37,904 bases of DNA from Acrocarpospora macrocephala (GTDB lineage Bacteria > Actinomycetota > Actinomycetes > Streptosporangiales > Streptosporangiaceae), in assembly GCF_009687865.1 (NCBI RefSeq), contig NZ_BLAE01000097.1:1-37904 (forward strand). Reading direction: 5' to 3'. Position 1 is the stretch's first letter; every line of letters starts with the position of its first letter. The translations under genes and the position numbers were made by a program. Shown piece after piece: positions 17,387 through 25,516 of this stretch. The notes under the pieces are model-generated. The model saw only the letters and a program-made list of their open reading frames with translations. It did no database searches and was not told the origin of the DNA.

Positions 17387-18279
17387 CCGTCACCCAGCTG
17401 CTGCCCGCGCCCGCCACGCCGCGGCGCAACTTCTGGCGCGGCGTGCTGCGGGTCATGCGGCGCAAACCCAGCCGGATGGCGGGCGTCGCCATCGTCGCGC
17501 TGTTCGCGTTCATGGGCCTGTTCGGGCCGCTGCTCTACCCGAGCCCGCTGCCCCGCGACGACAACGCGCTCTACGCCGCGCCGAGCTGGGCCCACCCCTT
17601 CGGCACCGACTTCGAGGGCACCGACGTGCTCGCCCTGGTCGTCACCGGCACCAGGTACGTCCTGCTGGCCGGCCTCGCCACGGCCGTCATCACGGTCGCG
17701 CTCGGCACCGGGATCGGGCTGCTCGCCGGGTTCCACCGGGGGCGCTGGGACACCGTGCTCATGCGCCTCACCGACCTGCAGCTCACCATCCCCGGGCTGC
17801 CGCTGCTGCTGGTGCTGTCCACCGTGTGGAAGTTCACCAGCCCGCTGGAGATGGGCGTGGTCCTCGGGGTGCTCGGCTGGGGCGGCATCGCCCGCGCGGT
17901 GCGGTCGCAGACGCTGTCCCTGCGCGAGCGCGGGTTCATCGAGGCGGCCAGAGGGCTCGGGCTGTCCACCCGGCACATCGTCGGGCGCGAGCTGCTGCCC
18001 AGCATGGCGCCGTATATCGCGATGAACATGCTCATCGCCGTCACCGGGGCGATTTATGCGCAGGTGGGGTTGTTCTTCCTGGGAGTGCTGCCGTTCGACG
18101 CCAACAACTGGGGCGTGATGCTGAACCTCGCGGTCTTCGGCGGCGGGGCGCTGACCAGCGCGGCGGCGTTGCCGTACCTGCTGGCGCCGCTGCTGGCGAT
18201 CCTGCTGCTGACGCTGGGCATCGTGCTGGTCGTCGACGCGATGGACGAGATCTTCAACCCACGGCTGCGTGAGGAGTAG
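17383..18279 (+). CDS. ABC importer permease, DppC type
   Basis: The 298-aa membrane protein starts with a cytosolic segment rich in Arg (RVMRRKPSRMAG) before the first helix, as in DppC proteins, then has the periplasmic PFGTDFEGTDVL block (usual form GTDxxGRDV). The EAA loop (EAARGLGLSTRHIVGRELLP) lies near residue 187. It pairs with the DppB-like protein. The start was set at ATG 17383, which overlaps the preceding stop by ATGA. The ATPase gene follows after 6 nt. Confidence 0.9.
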   Translation: MTVTQLLPAPATPRRNFWRGVLRVMRRKPSRMAGVAIVALFAFMGLFGPLLYPSPLPRDDNALYAAPSWAHPFGTDFEGTDVLALVVTGTRYVLLAGLATAVITVALGTGIGLLAGFHRGRWDTVLMRLTDLQLTIPGLPLLLVLSTVWKFTSPLEMGVVLGVLGWGGIARAVRSQTLSLRERGFIEAARGLGLSTRHIVGRELLPSMAPYIAMNMLIAVTGAIYAQVGLFFLGVLPFDANNWGVMLNLAVFGGGALTSAAALPYLLAPLLAILLLTLGIVLVVDAMDEIFNPRLREE

Positions 18280-18285
18280 GGGCAG

Positions 18286-19296
18286 ATGACCGAATCTTTC
18301 GCGCCGGGCGTGCGCGTTCAGGACCTTACCGTCGTCTACCGGACGCCGGTGGGTGAGCTGCCCGCCCTCGCGGGCGTCGGGCTCACGCTCGCGCCCGGCA
18401 CCATCACCGGGATCGTGGGCGAGTCCGGTTCGGGCAAGTCCACCCTCGCGCTGTCGCTGCTCAACGCGGTCCAGCCGCCCGGCAGGATCTCCGGCGGGAG
18501 CGTCGAGATCGACGGCCTCGGGGATGTCGTGCGGCTGACCGGAGACGATCTCCGGCGCGCCCGTGGCCGCCAGGTGGGCTACGTCTTCCAGGCCGCGCAG
18601 AACTCCCTCAACCCATTGAAGACGGTCGGCAAGCAGCTCCTGGACCTCGGCCGCTCGCACGACGTGGCCGACCTCCCGGCCCTGCTGCGCGAGGCCAGGG
18701 CGCTGCTCGGCCGGATGGGGCTGGACGGCGGGCGCGTGCTCGACTCCTACCAGCACGAGCTGTCCGGCGGCATGCGGCAGCGTGTCGGGATCATGCTCGC
18801 GCTCGTGCTCAACGCCCACCTGGTCGTGCTCGACGAGCCCACCACCGCCCTCGACATGATCACCCAGGCGACCATCCTGCGGATCGTCAAGGAGGTGCAC
18901 CGCGAGCGCGGGCTCACCACGCTCATCGTGACGCACGACATCGGCGTCGCGGCCGAGGTCACCGACAGCCTCGCCGTCATGTACGGCGGGCGCGTCGTCG
19001 AGCACGGTCCCACCATGGACGTGCTCGGCTCGCCCAGGCATCCGTACACGCGGGGCCTGATCCGCGCGATCCCGCGCCTGTCCGGCGACATCGGCGAGGC
19101 CACGGCGCTGCCGGGGCGGCCGCCCACGCTGGGGACCATCCCGGCCGAGGGGTGCGTGTTCCGGGAGCGCTGCCCGCTGCGCATGGCCGTCTGCGACACC
19201 GTGGACCCGGCCCCCGCCGCCTACGGCGAGCGCACCGTCGCCTGTCACGCGGTCGGCCGGCCGGTCAACCTCGCCGTCCGGAAGGAGTACGTGTGA
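18286..19296 (+). CDS. ABC importer ATPase, DppD type
   Basis: The 336-aa ATPase has Walker A GESGSGKS near residue 45, signature LSGGMRQRV near 160, Walker B VVLDEPTTALD near 180 and switch His in VTHDIG. After the ATPase core comes the oligopeptide-transporter C-terminal region with a Cys cluster (CVFRERCPLRMAVC plus a later Cys) that in many DppD/OppD proteins holds an iron-sulfur cluster. It powers the importer together with the next gene. The ATG at 18286 has GAGGAG upstream, and the stop overlaps the GTG of the DppF-like gene. Confidence 0.92.
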   Translation: MTESFAPGVRVQDLTVVYRTPVGELPALAGVGLTLAPGTITGIVGESGSGKSTLALSLLNAVQPPGRISGGSVEIDGLGDVVRLTGDDLRRARGRQVGYVFQAAQNSLNPLKTVGKQLLDLGRSHDVADLPALLREARALLGRMGLDGGRVLDSYQHELSGGMRQRVGIMLALVLNAHLVVLDEPTTALDMITQATILRIVKEVHRERGLTTLIVTHDIGVAAEVTDSLAVMYGGRVVEHGPTMDVLGSPRHPYTRGLIRAIPRLSGDIGEATALPGRPPTLGTIPAEGCVFRERCPLRMAVCDTVDPAPAAYGERTVACHAVGRPVNLAVRKEYV

Positions 19297-20291
19297 TCAC
19301 GGGGACCGGCGTCACCAAGACGTACAGGCAGCGCGGGAACCTGCTCGGCGGGCGTGATGTCCAGGCGTTGCGGGGTGTGGACTTCGCCATCGAGAAGGGC
19401 GGGGCCGTCACGTTCATCGGCGAGTCCGGCTGCGGGAAGACCACGCTGGGGCGGATTGTCGCCGGGCTGGAGACCTATGACTCCGGCGAGATCGTCATCG
19501 ACGGGACGCCGATGTCGGGGTTGCGGCACCGGCAGCGGCAGGCGCACTTCCGCAGGGTGCAGCTCATTCACCAGGATCCGTACTCCGCGCTCAACCCGAC
19601 CCGCACGATCCATCAGACCCTGCACGCGCCGCTGGCCTTGCGCGCGCGGCAGAAGGGCCGATCGAAGGCGTGGGCGGAGGAGCGGGCGCGCGAGCTGCTG
19701 ACCCTGGTGGGCATCGATCCCGGGTACGTGCTGCCGCGCTACCCGCACCAGCTGTCCGGCGGCATGCGGCAGCGTGTCGTCATCGCGCGGGCGCTCACCG
19801 TCGATCCGGAGGTGCTCGTCGCGGACGAGTCCGTGTCGATGATCGATGTGTCGCTGCGGCTTGGCATTCTCGCTCTGCTCAAGGACCTGCGGGAGCGGCT
19901 GAACGTCAGCGTGCTGTTCATCACTCACGACATTGCCACGGCCAGGTATATCGGTGACGATGGCGAACTGTACGTCATCTATCGCGGGCAGGTTGTGGAA
20001 CGCGGGCCTACGGAGGCCGTCATCTCCGAGCCCGTGCATCCGTACACGCAGGCGCTGCTCTCGGCGATCCCCGTGCTGCGCGGGGTCGAGCGGCCGGGGG
20101 CGGAGCGGGTCGTGCCCACCGAGGCGCTCGACGAGCGGCACGCGGACACCGGCTGCCTGTTCGCGCGCAGGTGCCCATTCAGGACCGAGCGCTGCGAGAG
20201 TGAACGGCCTTCCCTGGAAGGTACGGTGCACGGACACGCGTGCTATCACCCGCAGCCTCGCGCCGTCATCCCCGTGGAGGCCAGCGCGTGA
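19293..20291 (+). CDS. ABC importer ATPase, DppF type
   Basis: The 332-aa ATPase (GTG 19293, in a GTGA overlap) has Walker A GESGCGKTTLG near residue 48, Q-loop HQDPYSALNPTRT, signature LSGGMRQRVVIARAL near 157 and a Cys-rich C-terminal region (CLFARRCPFRTERC). The Walker B/D-loop reads VADESVSMIDVS instead of the usual VADEPVSALDVS; the catalytic Glu is kept, so ATP hydrolysis should be possible. It completes a five-gene Dpp-like importer. Its stop overlaps the acetyltransferase start by GTGA. Confidence 0.92.
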   Translation: MITGTGVTKTYRQRGNLLGGRDVQALRGVDFAIEKGGAVTFIGESGCGKTTLGRIVAGLETYDSGEIVIDGTPMSGLRHRQRQAHFRRVQLIHQDPYSALNPTRTIHQTLHAPLALRARQKGRSKAWAEERARELLTLVGIDPGYVLPRYPHQLSGGMRQRVVIARALTVDPEVLVADESVSMIDVSLRLGILALLKDLRERLNVSVLFITHDIATARYIGDDGELYVIYRGQVVERGPTEAVISEPVHPYTQALLSAIPVLRGVERPGAERVVPTEALDERHADTGCLFARRCPFRTERCESERPSLEGTVHGHACYHPQPRAVIPVEASA

Positions 20292-21142
20292 TCGACATCC
20301 TTCCTGCTCCTCTCGACGCGGGCGAGCTGGCCCGGGCCGCGCTCACCCTGGACGACGCCGCGCCGGAACTCGTGGCCCGGCTGGCCGCGCCTCCTCCGGG
20401 ACGCCGGTGGACGGCACTCGCCACACCGGACCTCGACGGCGTGATCTTCGCCTCCATGTCCGGAAATATCGGGCATGTGGACTTGCTGGCCGTCGATCCC
20501 GGCGCCCGGCGGCGCGGCCTGGGCCGCGCGCTGGTCGGGGCGGCCGAGGAGTGGCTGCGCGCGCAGGGGGCCGAGGAGGCGCGCTTCGCCGGCAACCCGC
20601 CCTGTTACGCCTGGCCCGGCATCGACGTGCGCTACACCCCCGCCCACTGCCTCGCCGAGAGCCTCGGCTACGAGCGGTATCACGCCGCCTGGAACATGAC
20701 CGTGGACCTTAGCGGCGACCTCTCCTGCGACGCCGACCTCGCCCGCCTCGCGAACGAGGGGATCACCGTGCGGGCGGCCCCGGCGGGGGAGCGCGCCGAG
20801 GTGGTCGAGTTCGTGCGGAAGCAATGGCGCGACTCCTGGGCGTGGGAGGCCGAGCAGGCGGCCGGCTGTCACTACGCCGAGCGTGAGGGCGAGATCCTCG
20901 GTTTCGCCTCCTGGGGGGCGCGGCCCCTCTGGTTCGGCCCCATGGGCACGGCCGAGGCGGCGCGCGGGCTCGGCGTCGGCCGGGTCCTCCTGCGGCGCTG
21001 CCTCGCCGACCAGGCCGCCGCCGGGCTGCGCAGCGCGCAGATCGGCTGGGTCGGCCCCATCCACTTCTACGCCAAGGCGGTCGGCGCGCGGGTCGAGCGG
21101 GTCTTCTGGCTCTACCGCCGCCGCTTCAAGGAGGTGTCATGA
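20288..21142 (+). CDS. Double-domain GNAT acetyltransferase, possibly amino-sugar N-acetyltransferase (GlmA-like)
   Basis: The 284-aa product contains two GNAT folds. The first (about 1-145) has the acetyl-CoA loop VDPGARRRGLGRAL near residue 72 and NPPCYAWPGIDVRY after it. The second (about 155-280) has GTAEAARGLGVGRVLLRRCL and ends in IGWVGPIHFYAKAVGA. Clostridium GlmA, a glucosamine/glucosaminide N-acetyltransferase in an operon with nagZ and murK, is also a two-GNAT protein and, as I recall, ends with a similar IGWVGP-FY block. The same gene company makes re-acetylation of de-N-acetylated wall sugars plausible. The start is GTG 20288 overlapping the ATPase stop; the open frame extends upstream without a ribosome site. 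Another amine substrate is possible. Confidence 0.75.
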   Translation: MIDILPAPLDAGELARAALTLDDAAPELVARLAAPPPGRRWTALATPDLDGVIFASMSGNIGHVDLLAVDPGARRRGLGRALVGAAEEWLRAQGAEEARFAGNPPCYAWPGIDVRYTPAHCLAESLGYERYHAAWNMTVDLSGDLSCDADLARLANEGITVRAAPAGERAEVVEFVRKQWRDSWAWEAEQAAGCHYAEREGEILGFASWGARPLWFGPMGTAEAARGLGVGRVLLRRCLADQAAAGLRSAQIGWVGPIHFYAKAVGARVERVFWLYRRRFKEVS

Positions 21143-22038
21143 CTCAGTCGCTTGGTGCGCTGGTCACCGAACAGAGCGATCCGCGGTACCGCCGGATCGA
21201 CAGGCTGTCCACCGAGGAGATCGCCCGACGCATGAACACGGCCGACGCCACCGTGCCCGGCGCGGTGGCCCTCGCCATCCCGGCGATCTCCGCCGCCATC
21301 GACGCGATCGCCGCGCGGATGGCGCGCGGCGGGCGGCTGCTGTACGTCGGCGCGGGCACCTCGGGGCGGCTGGCCGTGCTCGACGCCTCCGAGTGCCCGC
21401 CGACCTTCGGCACCGACCCTGACCTGGTGTGCGGCATCATCGCCGGTGGCGCGGAGGCGCTCGTCCGGTCCGTCGAGGGAGCCGAGGACGACGCGGGCGC
21501 GGGGGCGGCCGCCATCCGGGCCGAGGGCGCTGGCTCGCTCGACTCCGTAGTGGGCATCTCCGCCAGCGGCCGGGCCCCGTTCGTCGTCGCTGCGGTCACT
21601 GAGGCTCGCCGCGTCGGCGCGCTCACGGTGGGCCTGTCCTGTAACACTGGAGGCCCGCTCTCGGCTGCTGCGCACCACGCCATCGAGGTCGTCGTCGGGC
21701 CCGAGGTGGTGACCGGGTCCACCCGCCTGAAGGCGGGCACCGCCCAGAAGCTGGTCCTCAACATGATCTCCACGATCACGATGATCAGATGCGGGCGCAC
21801 CTACGGGAACCACATGGTCGAGATGGCCGCGACCAACACGAAGCTGGCCGATCGCGCCGCCCGCATCGTCAGCGACATCACCGGTGTCGGCCTCCACGAC
21901 GCCCGAGCCATCCTGGAGGCCGCGGACCTCGAGCTGAAGACCGCCGTCATCATGATCGAACGCCGGGTGACGGCAGAGCATGCTCGTGTCATCCTCGCCG
22001 CCTCAGGGGAGCGCCTGGACAACGCCTTGAACGCGTGA
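21139..22038 (+). CDS. murQ: N-acetylmuramic acid 6-phosphate etherase MurQ
   Basis: The 299-aa SIS-domain enzyme cleaves the D-lactyl ether of MurNAc-6-P to give GlcNAc-6-P and D-lactate. The phosphosugar loop LLYVGAGTSGRLAVLDASEC lies at 68-87, followed by PPTF. Glu85 and Glu116 match the two catalytic glutamates known from E. coli MurQ (Glu83, Glu114). ISASGRAPFV and GSTRLKAGTAQK further on are also typical. The length is normal. The ATG overlaps the acetyltransferase stop by ATGA. The last codon and stop lie inside the first unit of the 25-bp repeat block that follows. It is the diagnostic enzyme for MurNAc catabolism in this operon. Confidence 0.95.
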   Translation: MTQSLGALVTEQSDPRYRRIDRLSTEEIARRMNTADATVPGAVALAIPAISAAIDAIAARMARGGRLLYVGAGTSGRLAVLDASECPPTFGTDPDLVCGIIAGGAEALVRSVEGAEDDAGAGAAAIRAEGAGSLDSVVGISASGRAPFVVAAVTEARRVGALTVGLSCNTGGPLSAAAHHAIEVVVGPEVVTGSTRLKAGTAQKLVLNMISTITMIRCGRTYGNHMVEMAATNTKLADRAARIVSDITGVGLHDARAILEAADLELKTAVIMIERRVTAEHARVILAASGERLDNALNA

Positions 22039-22262
22039 CGGGTGCTCCTTGAAGTGCACGTGAGAGATGTTCCTTGGAGTGTGCGTGACGGGTGTTCCTG
22101 AGGGGTGCGCGTGACGGGCTTCCTTGGAGTGTGCGTGACGGGTGTTCCTGAGGGGTGCGCGTGACGGGCTTCCTTGGAGTGTGCGTGACGGGTGTTCCTC
22201 AGGAGTGTGCGTGATGGGTGTTCCTTAGAAGTGCGCATGACGGGTGTTCTTTGAAGTGAGCG
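22033..22262. repeat. Tandem repeat block of about nine 25-bp units
   Basis: Units starting with GCGTGACGGG or variants begin at about 22033, 22056, 22083, 22109, 22133, 22159, 22183, 22209 and 22234, with a last partial at 22260. Spacing alternates between 23 and 27 bp. Bases 22083-22132 and 22133-22182 are identical 50-bp copies, so the recent unit of duplication is a pair. The block overlaps the murQ stop and reaches to about 18 bp before the AmiE-like start. It fills the whole gap, leaving no ordinary promoter. Confidence 0.9.
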
Positions 22263-22279
22263 TATGTGGCGAGGGCCGA

Positions 22280-23311
22280 ATGCTTGACGACCTGCTCAGG
22301 GCGGCGGTGCCGGAGGCAGCCTCGGCGGCTGTGGCCATCATCGGGGTGGACGGGGTTCCTATGGCCGCGGCGGTGGCCGGGGAGGTCGTCAGGTACGCGG
22401 ATGCGGCGGGTACTCTCGCAGCCGAGCGGCCCGCCGCCCGGATCGACACCATCTTCGACATCGCGTCGATCACCAAGCTGTTCACCACGGTGGTCGTGCT
22501 GTCCCTGGCCGAGGACGAGCGCCTCGGGCTCGACGAACCGGTCGCGACCTGGCTGCCCGGTTACTACGGCGACCGGCCCGCGGTCACGGTCAGGCACCTG
22601 CTCACGCACACCTCCGGCCTGCCGCCGGTACAGCACGTCGACGCGGCGCCGCCGGGGGACCCGCGATGGGACCTGATGCTTTCCACGCCCTCGGGCCCGC
22701 CCGTGGAGTACGTCTACTCCGACGTCGGCATGATCACGCTGGGACGGGTCGCCGAGATCGCGGGCGGGGCGCCGCTGGACGTGCTCGTCCGCGACCGGGT
22801 CACCGGGCCGCTGGGGCTCGCCGACACGACATACCTGCCCGATCCCGGCCTCGTGCCGAGAATCGCCGCGACCGAGTACAAGCCCTGGCGCGGTGGCTGC
22901 GTACGAGGTCAAGTGCACGACGAGACCGCGCACGCGCTCGGCGGCGTCGCCGGTCACGCGGGCCTGTTCTCCACGGCGGGGGACCTGCTGCGCTTCGGCG
23001 AGATGCTCCGCACCGGAGGCGCGGGCGTCATCTCGCCGGACACGGTCGCCGAGATGACGCGCGACCAGAACGTGACGGGCGCCGACTTCCGCCAGGGACT
23101 CGGCGTGCGCATCGGCGACCCCGCGATAGTGGGCCCGCTCTCCGACGCCTACGGCCACTCCGGATTCACAGGCACATCCCTGGTAATCGACCCCGGCCAC
23201 ACCCTGACGGTCGTCCTACTCACCAACAACATCCACCCAAGACGGGGCAGACCCGGCATCCGCGACCTCAGAACCGCCACCGCCACCGCCGCCCTCCGCC
23301 ACCACCTTTAG
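22280..23311 (+). CDS. Serine hydrolase of the beta-lactamase fold, AmiE-like
   Basis: The 343-aa protein has the three class C beta-lactamase/penicillin-binding motifs: SITK at 63-66 (nucleophile Ser63), YSD at 146-148, and HSG near 293 in place of KTG. LLTHTSGLPP near 107 is also typical. Bacillus AmiE (YbbE), an N-acetylmuramoyl-L-alanine amidase next to nagZ and murQ, is in this family, so removal of the stem peptide from MurNAc is the favoured role. No signal peptide is seen, which suits intracellular action like the NagZ here. ATG 22280 follows GAGGG. It is separated from murQ by the repeat block but lies on the same strand. An esterase or D,D-peptidase is the alternative. Confidence 0.8.
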   Translation: MLDDLLRAAVPEAASAAVAIIGVDGVPMAAAVAGEVVRYADAAGTLAAERPAARIDTIFDIASITKLFTTVVVLSLAEDERLGLDEPVATWLPGYYGDRPAVTVRHLLTHTSGLPPVQHVDAAPPGDPRWDLMLSTPSGPPVEYVYSDVGMITLGRVAEIAGGAPLDVLVRDRVTGPLGLADTTYLPDPGLVPRIAATEYKPWRGGCVRGQVHDETAHALGGVAGHAGLFSTAGDLLRFGEMLRTGGAGVISPDTVAEMTRDQNVTGADFRQGLGVRIGDPAIVGPLSDAYGHSGFTGTSLVIDPGHTLTVVLLTNNIHPRRGRPGIRDLRTATATAALRHHL

Positions 23312-23682
23312 CCGTCACCTACGCCGTGCAGATCCACCTGGGCGCTGGGCGCCAAGGGCGGTCCGGTGACCGACGCCACCGGGAACGTGCTGCGTGCCTT
23401 CGGCGGGCCAGCGGCCCGCGGGTGGGGCTGGCGGTTCCGGCGTCGGGCCCGTAGTCGCCCCATGAGACGGTGCCGGTCGCCACCTTTAGCCGCCAGCACC
23501 TTAGGTCGCGACCACCACCTTTGGGCGTGACCGCCTTTGGCCGGCATCGCCATCGCTCTTGAGCAGGATCGCGCCGGGTCCCTCCGGGATCCCGCTTGGT
23601 AGTGCCCCTGGTGAGCCGGATGCGGCGGTATTGAGGCAACGCCGCCAGAGACAATAGATGACTTGTCGGTCATCATCCGGAC
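23312..23682. other. 371-bp gap with degenerate short repeats, no gene seen
   Basis: Several copies of a short motif around CACCTTTAGCCG or its variants occur at about 23302-23320 and 23480-23550. No open frame has a ribosome site and plausible codon use on either strand. The nuclease promoter should lie in its last 60 bp, where AACAATAGATGA-like AT-rich sequence appears, but no clear -35/-10 pair could be assigned. Confidence 0.5.
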
Positions 23683-24390
23683 ATGGGGACGCGGAACATG
23701 GTCGCCGTGCTCGCGGCCGGGGTGGTGGTGGCGTCGCTCGCCGGGCAGACCGGGGTCCGGGAGCGCGCCAACCCCCTGGACAACCCGGACGGCACCAAGC
23801 CCGGCCTGGTGCCGATCACCTCGGCGAGGGACCGCTCCGCCGCGCTCGACCTGATCCGCTCGCTGCGGGTGGCCGGGATGGGGCCCAAGACCGGTTACCG
23901 GCGCGACCGGTTCGGCGAGAACTGGGCCGACGCCGCGACCGCCGTGCCGTACGCGCGCAACGGCTGCGACACCCGCAACGATCTCCTCGCCCGGGACGGC
24001 GACGACGTTCGTTTCCGCGAGGGCTCCACCTGCGTGGTGGAGGCGATGACCCTGGACGATCCGTACACGGGACGGACGATCCACTGGCGCAAAGCGGACG
24101 CCGACCGCATCCAGGTCGACCACGTCGTCCCGCTCTCCTACGAATGGCGCATGGGCGCGTCCCGCTGGTCCCGCGCCAAACGCCTCCGCATCGCCAACGA
24201 CCCCCTCAACCTCCTCCCCGTGTACGGCCCCGCCAACGAAGCCAAAGGCGGCTCAGGCCCCGCCTCCTGGCTCCCTCCCTCCCGCCGGATCCGTTGCGCC
24301 TACGTCGTACGCTTCGCCCAGGTCGCCCTGAAATACGACCTCCCGGTCACCCGCCTGGACAAATCCCACATGCTCGCCCAATGCCGGTGA
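23683..24390 (+). CDS. Secreted HNH-type nuclease, DUF1524 family
   Basis: The 235-aa product begins with a hydrophobic signal segment (MVAVLAAGVVVASLAG at 6-21), so export is likely. The rest resembles DUF1524/GmrSD-like HNH nucleases common in actinomycetes: the metal-binding His in VDHVVPLSYEW, the LRIANDPLNLLPV strand and NEAKGGSGPASWLPP helix that complete the beta-beta-alpha metal fold, and a C-terminal CAYVVRFAQVALKYDL helix. Three other cysteines could form disulfides after export. It would be an extracellular DNase. The ATG at 23683 has GG-rich upstream sequence but no clear site; Met6 is another possible start. It is the last gene before a convergent terminator. Confidence 0.85.
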   Translation: MGTRNMVAVLAAGVVVASLAGQTGVRERANPLDNPDGTKPGLVPITSARDRSAALDLIRSLRVAGMGPKTGYRRDRFGENWADAATAVPYARNGCDTRNDLLARDGDDVRFREGSTCVVEAMTLDDPYTGRTIHWRKADADRIQVDHVVPLSYEWRMGASRWSRAKRLRIANDPLNLLPVYGPANEAKGGSGPASWLPPSRRIRCAYVVRFAQVALKYDLPVTRLDKSHMLAQCR

Positions 24391-24392
24391 CG

Positions 24393-24482
24393 CTAGTGGG
24401 TGTCTCCGAACCTTGACCCGGTTCGAGGGCTGCCGACCGGGAGCGCGAATCACCGGGTCAAGGTTGCGGGCCGGGCCACTAG
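24393..24482. terminator. Inverted repeat between convergent genes
   Basis: AACCTTGACCCGGT (24409-24422) is the exact reverse complement of 24452-24465, and outside it CTAGTGG (24393-24399) pairs with 24476-24482. The nested arms form one large stem between the nuclease stop (24390) and the polyprenyl synthase stop (24479), which it overlaps. It probably ends transcription from both sides. Confidence 0.65.
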
Positions 24483-25516
24483 ACCATGCGGTGGGTCATC
24501 AGCCCGGCCAGCGTGGTGAGATCCGCGGCCGGGCGGGGAGCCAGACCGGCCGCGTTCAGGCGGGTGAGAGCCTCTTCCAGCAGGGCGTCGGCCGTGGACT
24601 GGCTCCACGCCCTGCCCCCGGCCTCCTCGATGAGACCCGCGGCGCGGGTGAGCTCGTCGTCGGAGAGCAGGGCCTCGCGCCGGTAGAGGGCGGCCAGCTC
24701 GCGCCCGGCGGCCGTGCCGGAGGTGAGCGCGGCCACCACGGGAAGCGACTTCTTACGATTCGCCAGATCCGAGTAGACCGGTTTGCCGGTGACCACCGGA
24801 TCCCCCCAGATGCCGAGCAGATCATCGGCCAGCTGGAACGCCAGCCCTAAGCGGTCGCCGAAGGCCCGCAGATGTTCGACCTGCGCCGCCGTCCCGCCGC
24901 CGAAGATGCCGCCCAGCGCGCACGCGCACGCGATCAGCGCGCCGGTCTTGCCGCTCGCCATGCGCAGGCACTCGGCCAGCTCCACCTCCGCCCGGCCCTC
25001 GAACTCGACGTCCGAACTCTGCCCGTTCAACAGCTCCTGCACCGTCGCGCTGAGCGCCGACACGCCCTCCCGGGCGAGCGGGTGACCGCTGGACGCCAGC
25101 ACGTCGAACGCCAGCGTCAGCACCGCGTCACCCGCCAGGATGGCCTGGCTCACCCCGAACGCGCTCCAGGCCGTCGGCCGGTGCCGCCGGGTCGCGTCCC
25201 CGTCCATCACGTCGTCATGGAGCAGGGAGAAGTTGTGCACCAGCTCCACCGCGACCGCGGCGGGCAGCGCCTCGCCCGCCTCGCCACCGGCCGCCTCGCC
25301 CGCCAGCAGCACCAGCGTGGGCCGCACCGCCTTGCCGCCCCCGCCGGCCTCGGCCGGGACGCCGTGCGCGTCCCACCAGCCCAGGTGATACCCGGTGATG
25401 TGGCGCATCGGGGCCGGCAGCTGGTCCACCGCCGGGCCCAGGGCCGGGCGCAGCAGCGCCCGGCCCCAGTCCAGCACCGCACCGGCCGTGCGCCGCTCGA
25501 TCGACTCCGCGGTCAT
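24479..25516 (-). CDS. Polyprenyl diphosphate synthase, putative encapsulin cargo
   Basis: The 345-aa protein is a trans-prenyltransferase. The first Asp-rich motif DDVMD is at 101-105 (in LVHNFSLLHDDVMDGD) and the second, DDLLGIWGD, at 231-239. The lysines in KAVRP near 62 and KKSLP near 253 bind diphosphate. It joins isopentenyl units to make a linear prenyl diphosphate; chain length is not readable. The ATG at 25516 overlaps the encapsulin stop (TGATG), so the two are coupled. In family 2B encapsulin operons this enzyme is a known cargo type. Only about 10 residues precede the catalytic fold, so the long disordered targeting tail found on other cargos is absent from this start. Confidence 0.9.
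   Translation of the reverse strand: MTAESIERRTAGAVLDWGRALLRPALGPAVDQLPAPMRHITGYHLGWWDAHGVPAEAGGGGKAVRPTLVLLAGEAAGGEAGEALPAAVAVELVHNFSLLHDDVMDGDATRRHRPTAWSAFGVSQAILAGDAVLTLAFDVLASSGHPLAREGVSALSATVQELLNGQSSDVEFEGRAEVELAECLRMASGKTGALIACACALGGIFGGGTAAQVEHLRAFGDRLGLAFQLADDLLGIWGDPVVTGKPVYSDLANRKKSLPVVAALTSGTAAGRELAALYRREALLSDDELTRAAGLIEEAGGRAWSQSTADALLEEALTRLNAAGLAPRPAADLTTLAGLMTHRMV

Noticed and set aside
22033-22262. Repeat array considered as a CRISPR
   Set aside because: The spacing of about 25 bp leaves no room for unique spacers, the units are contiguous, and no cas genes are present.
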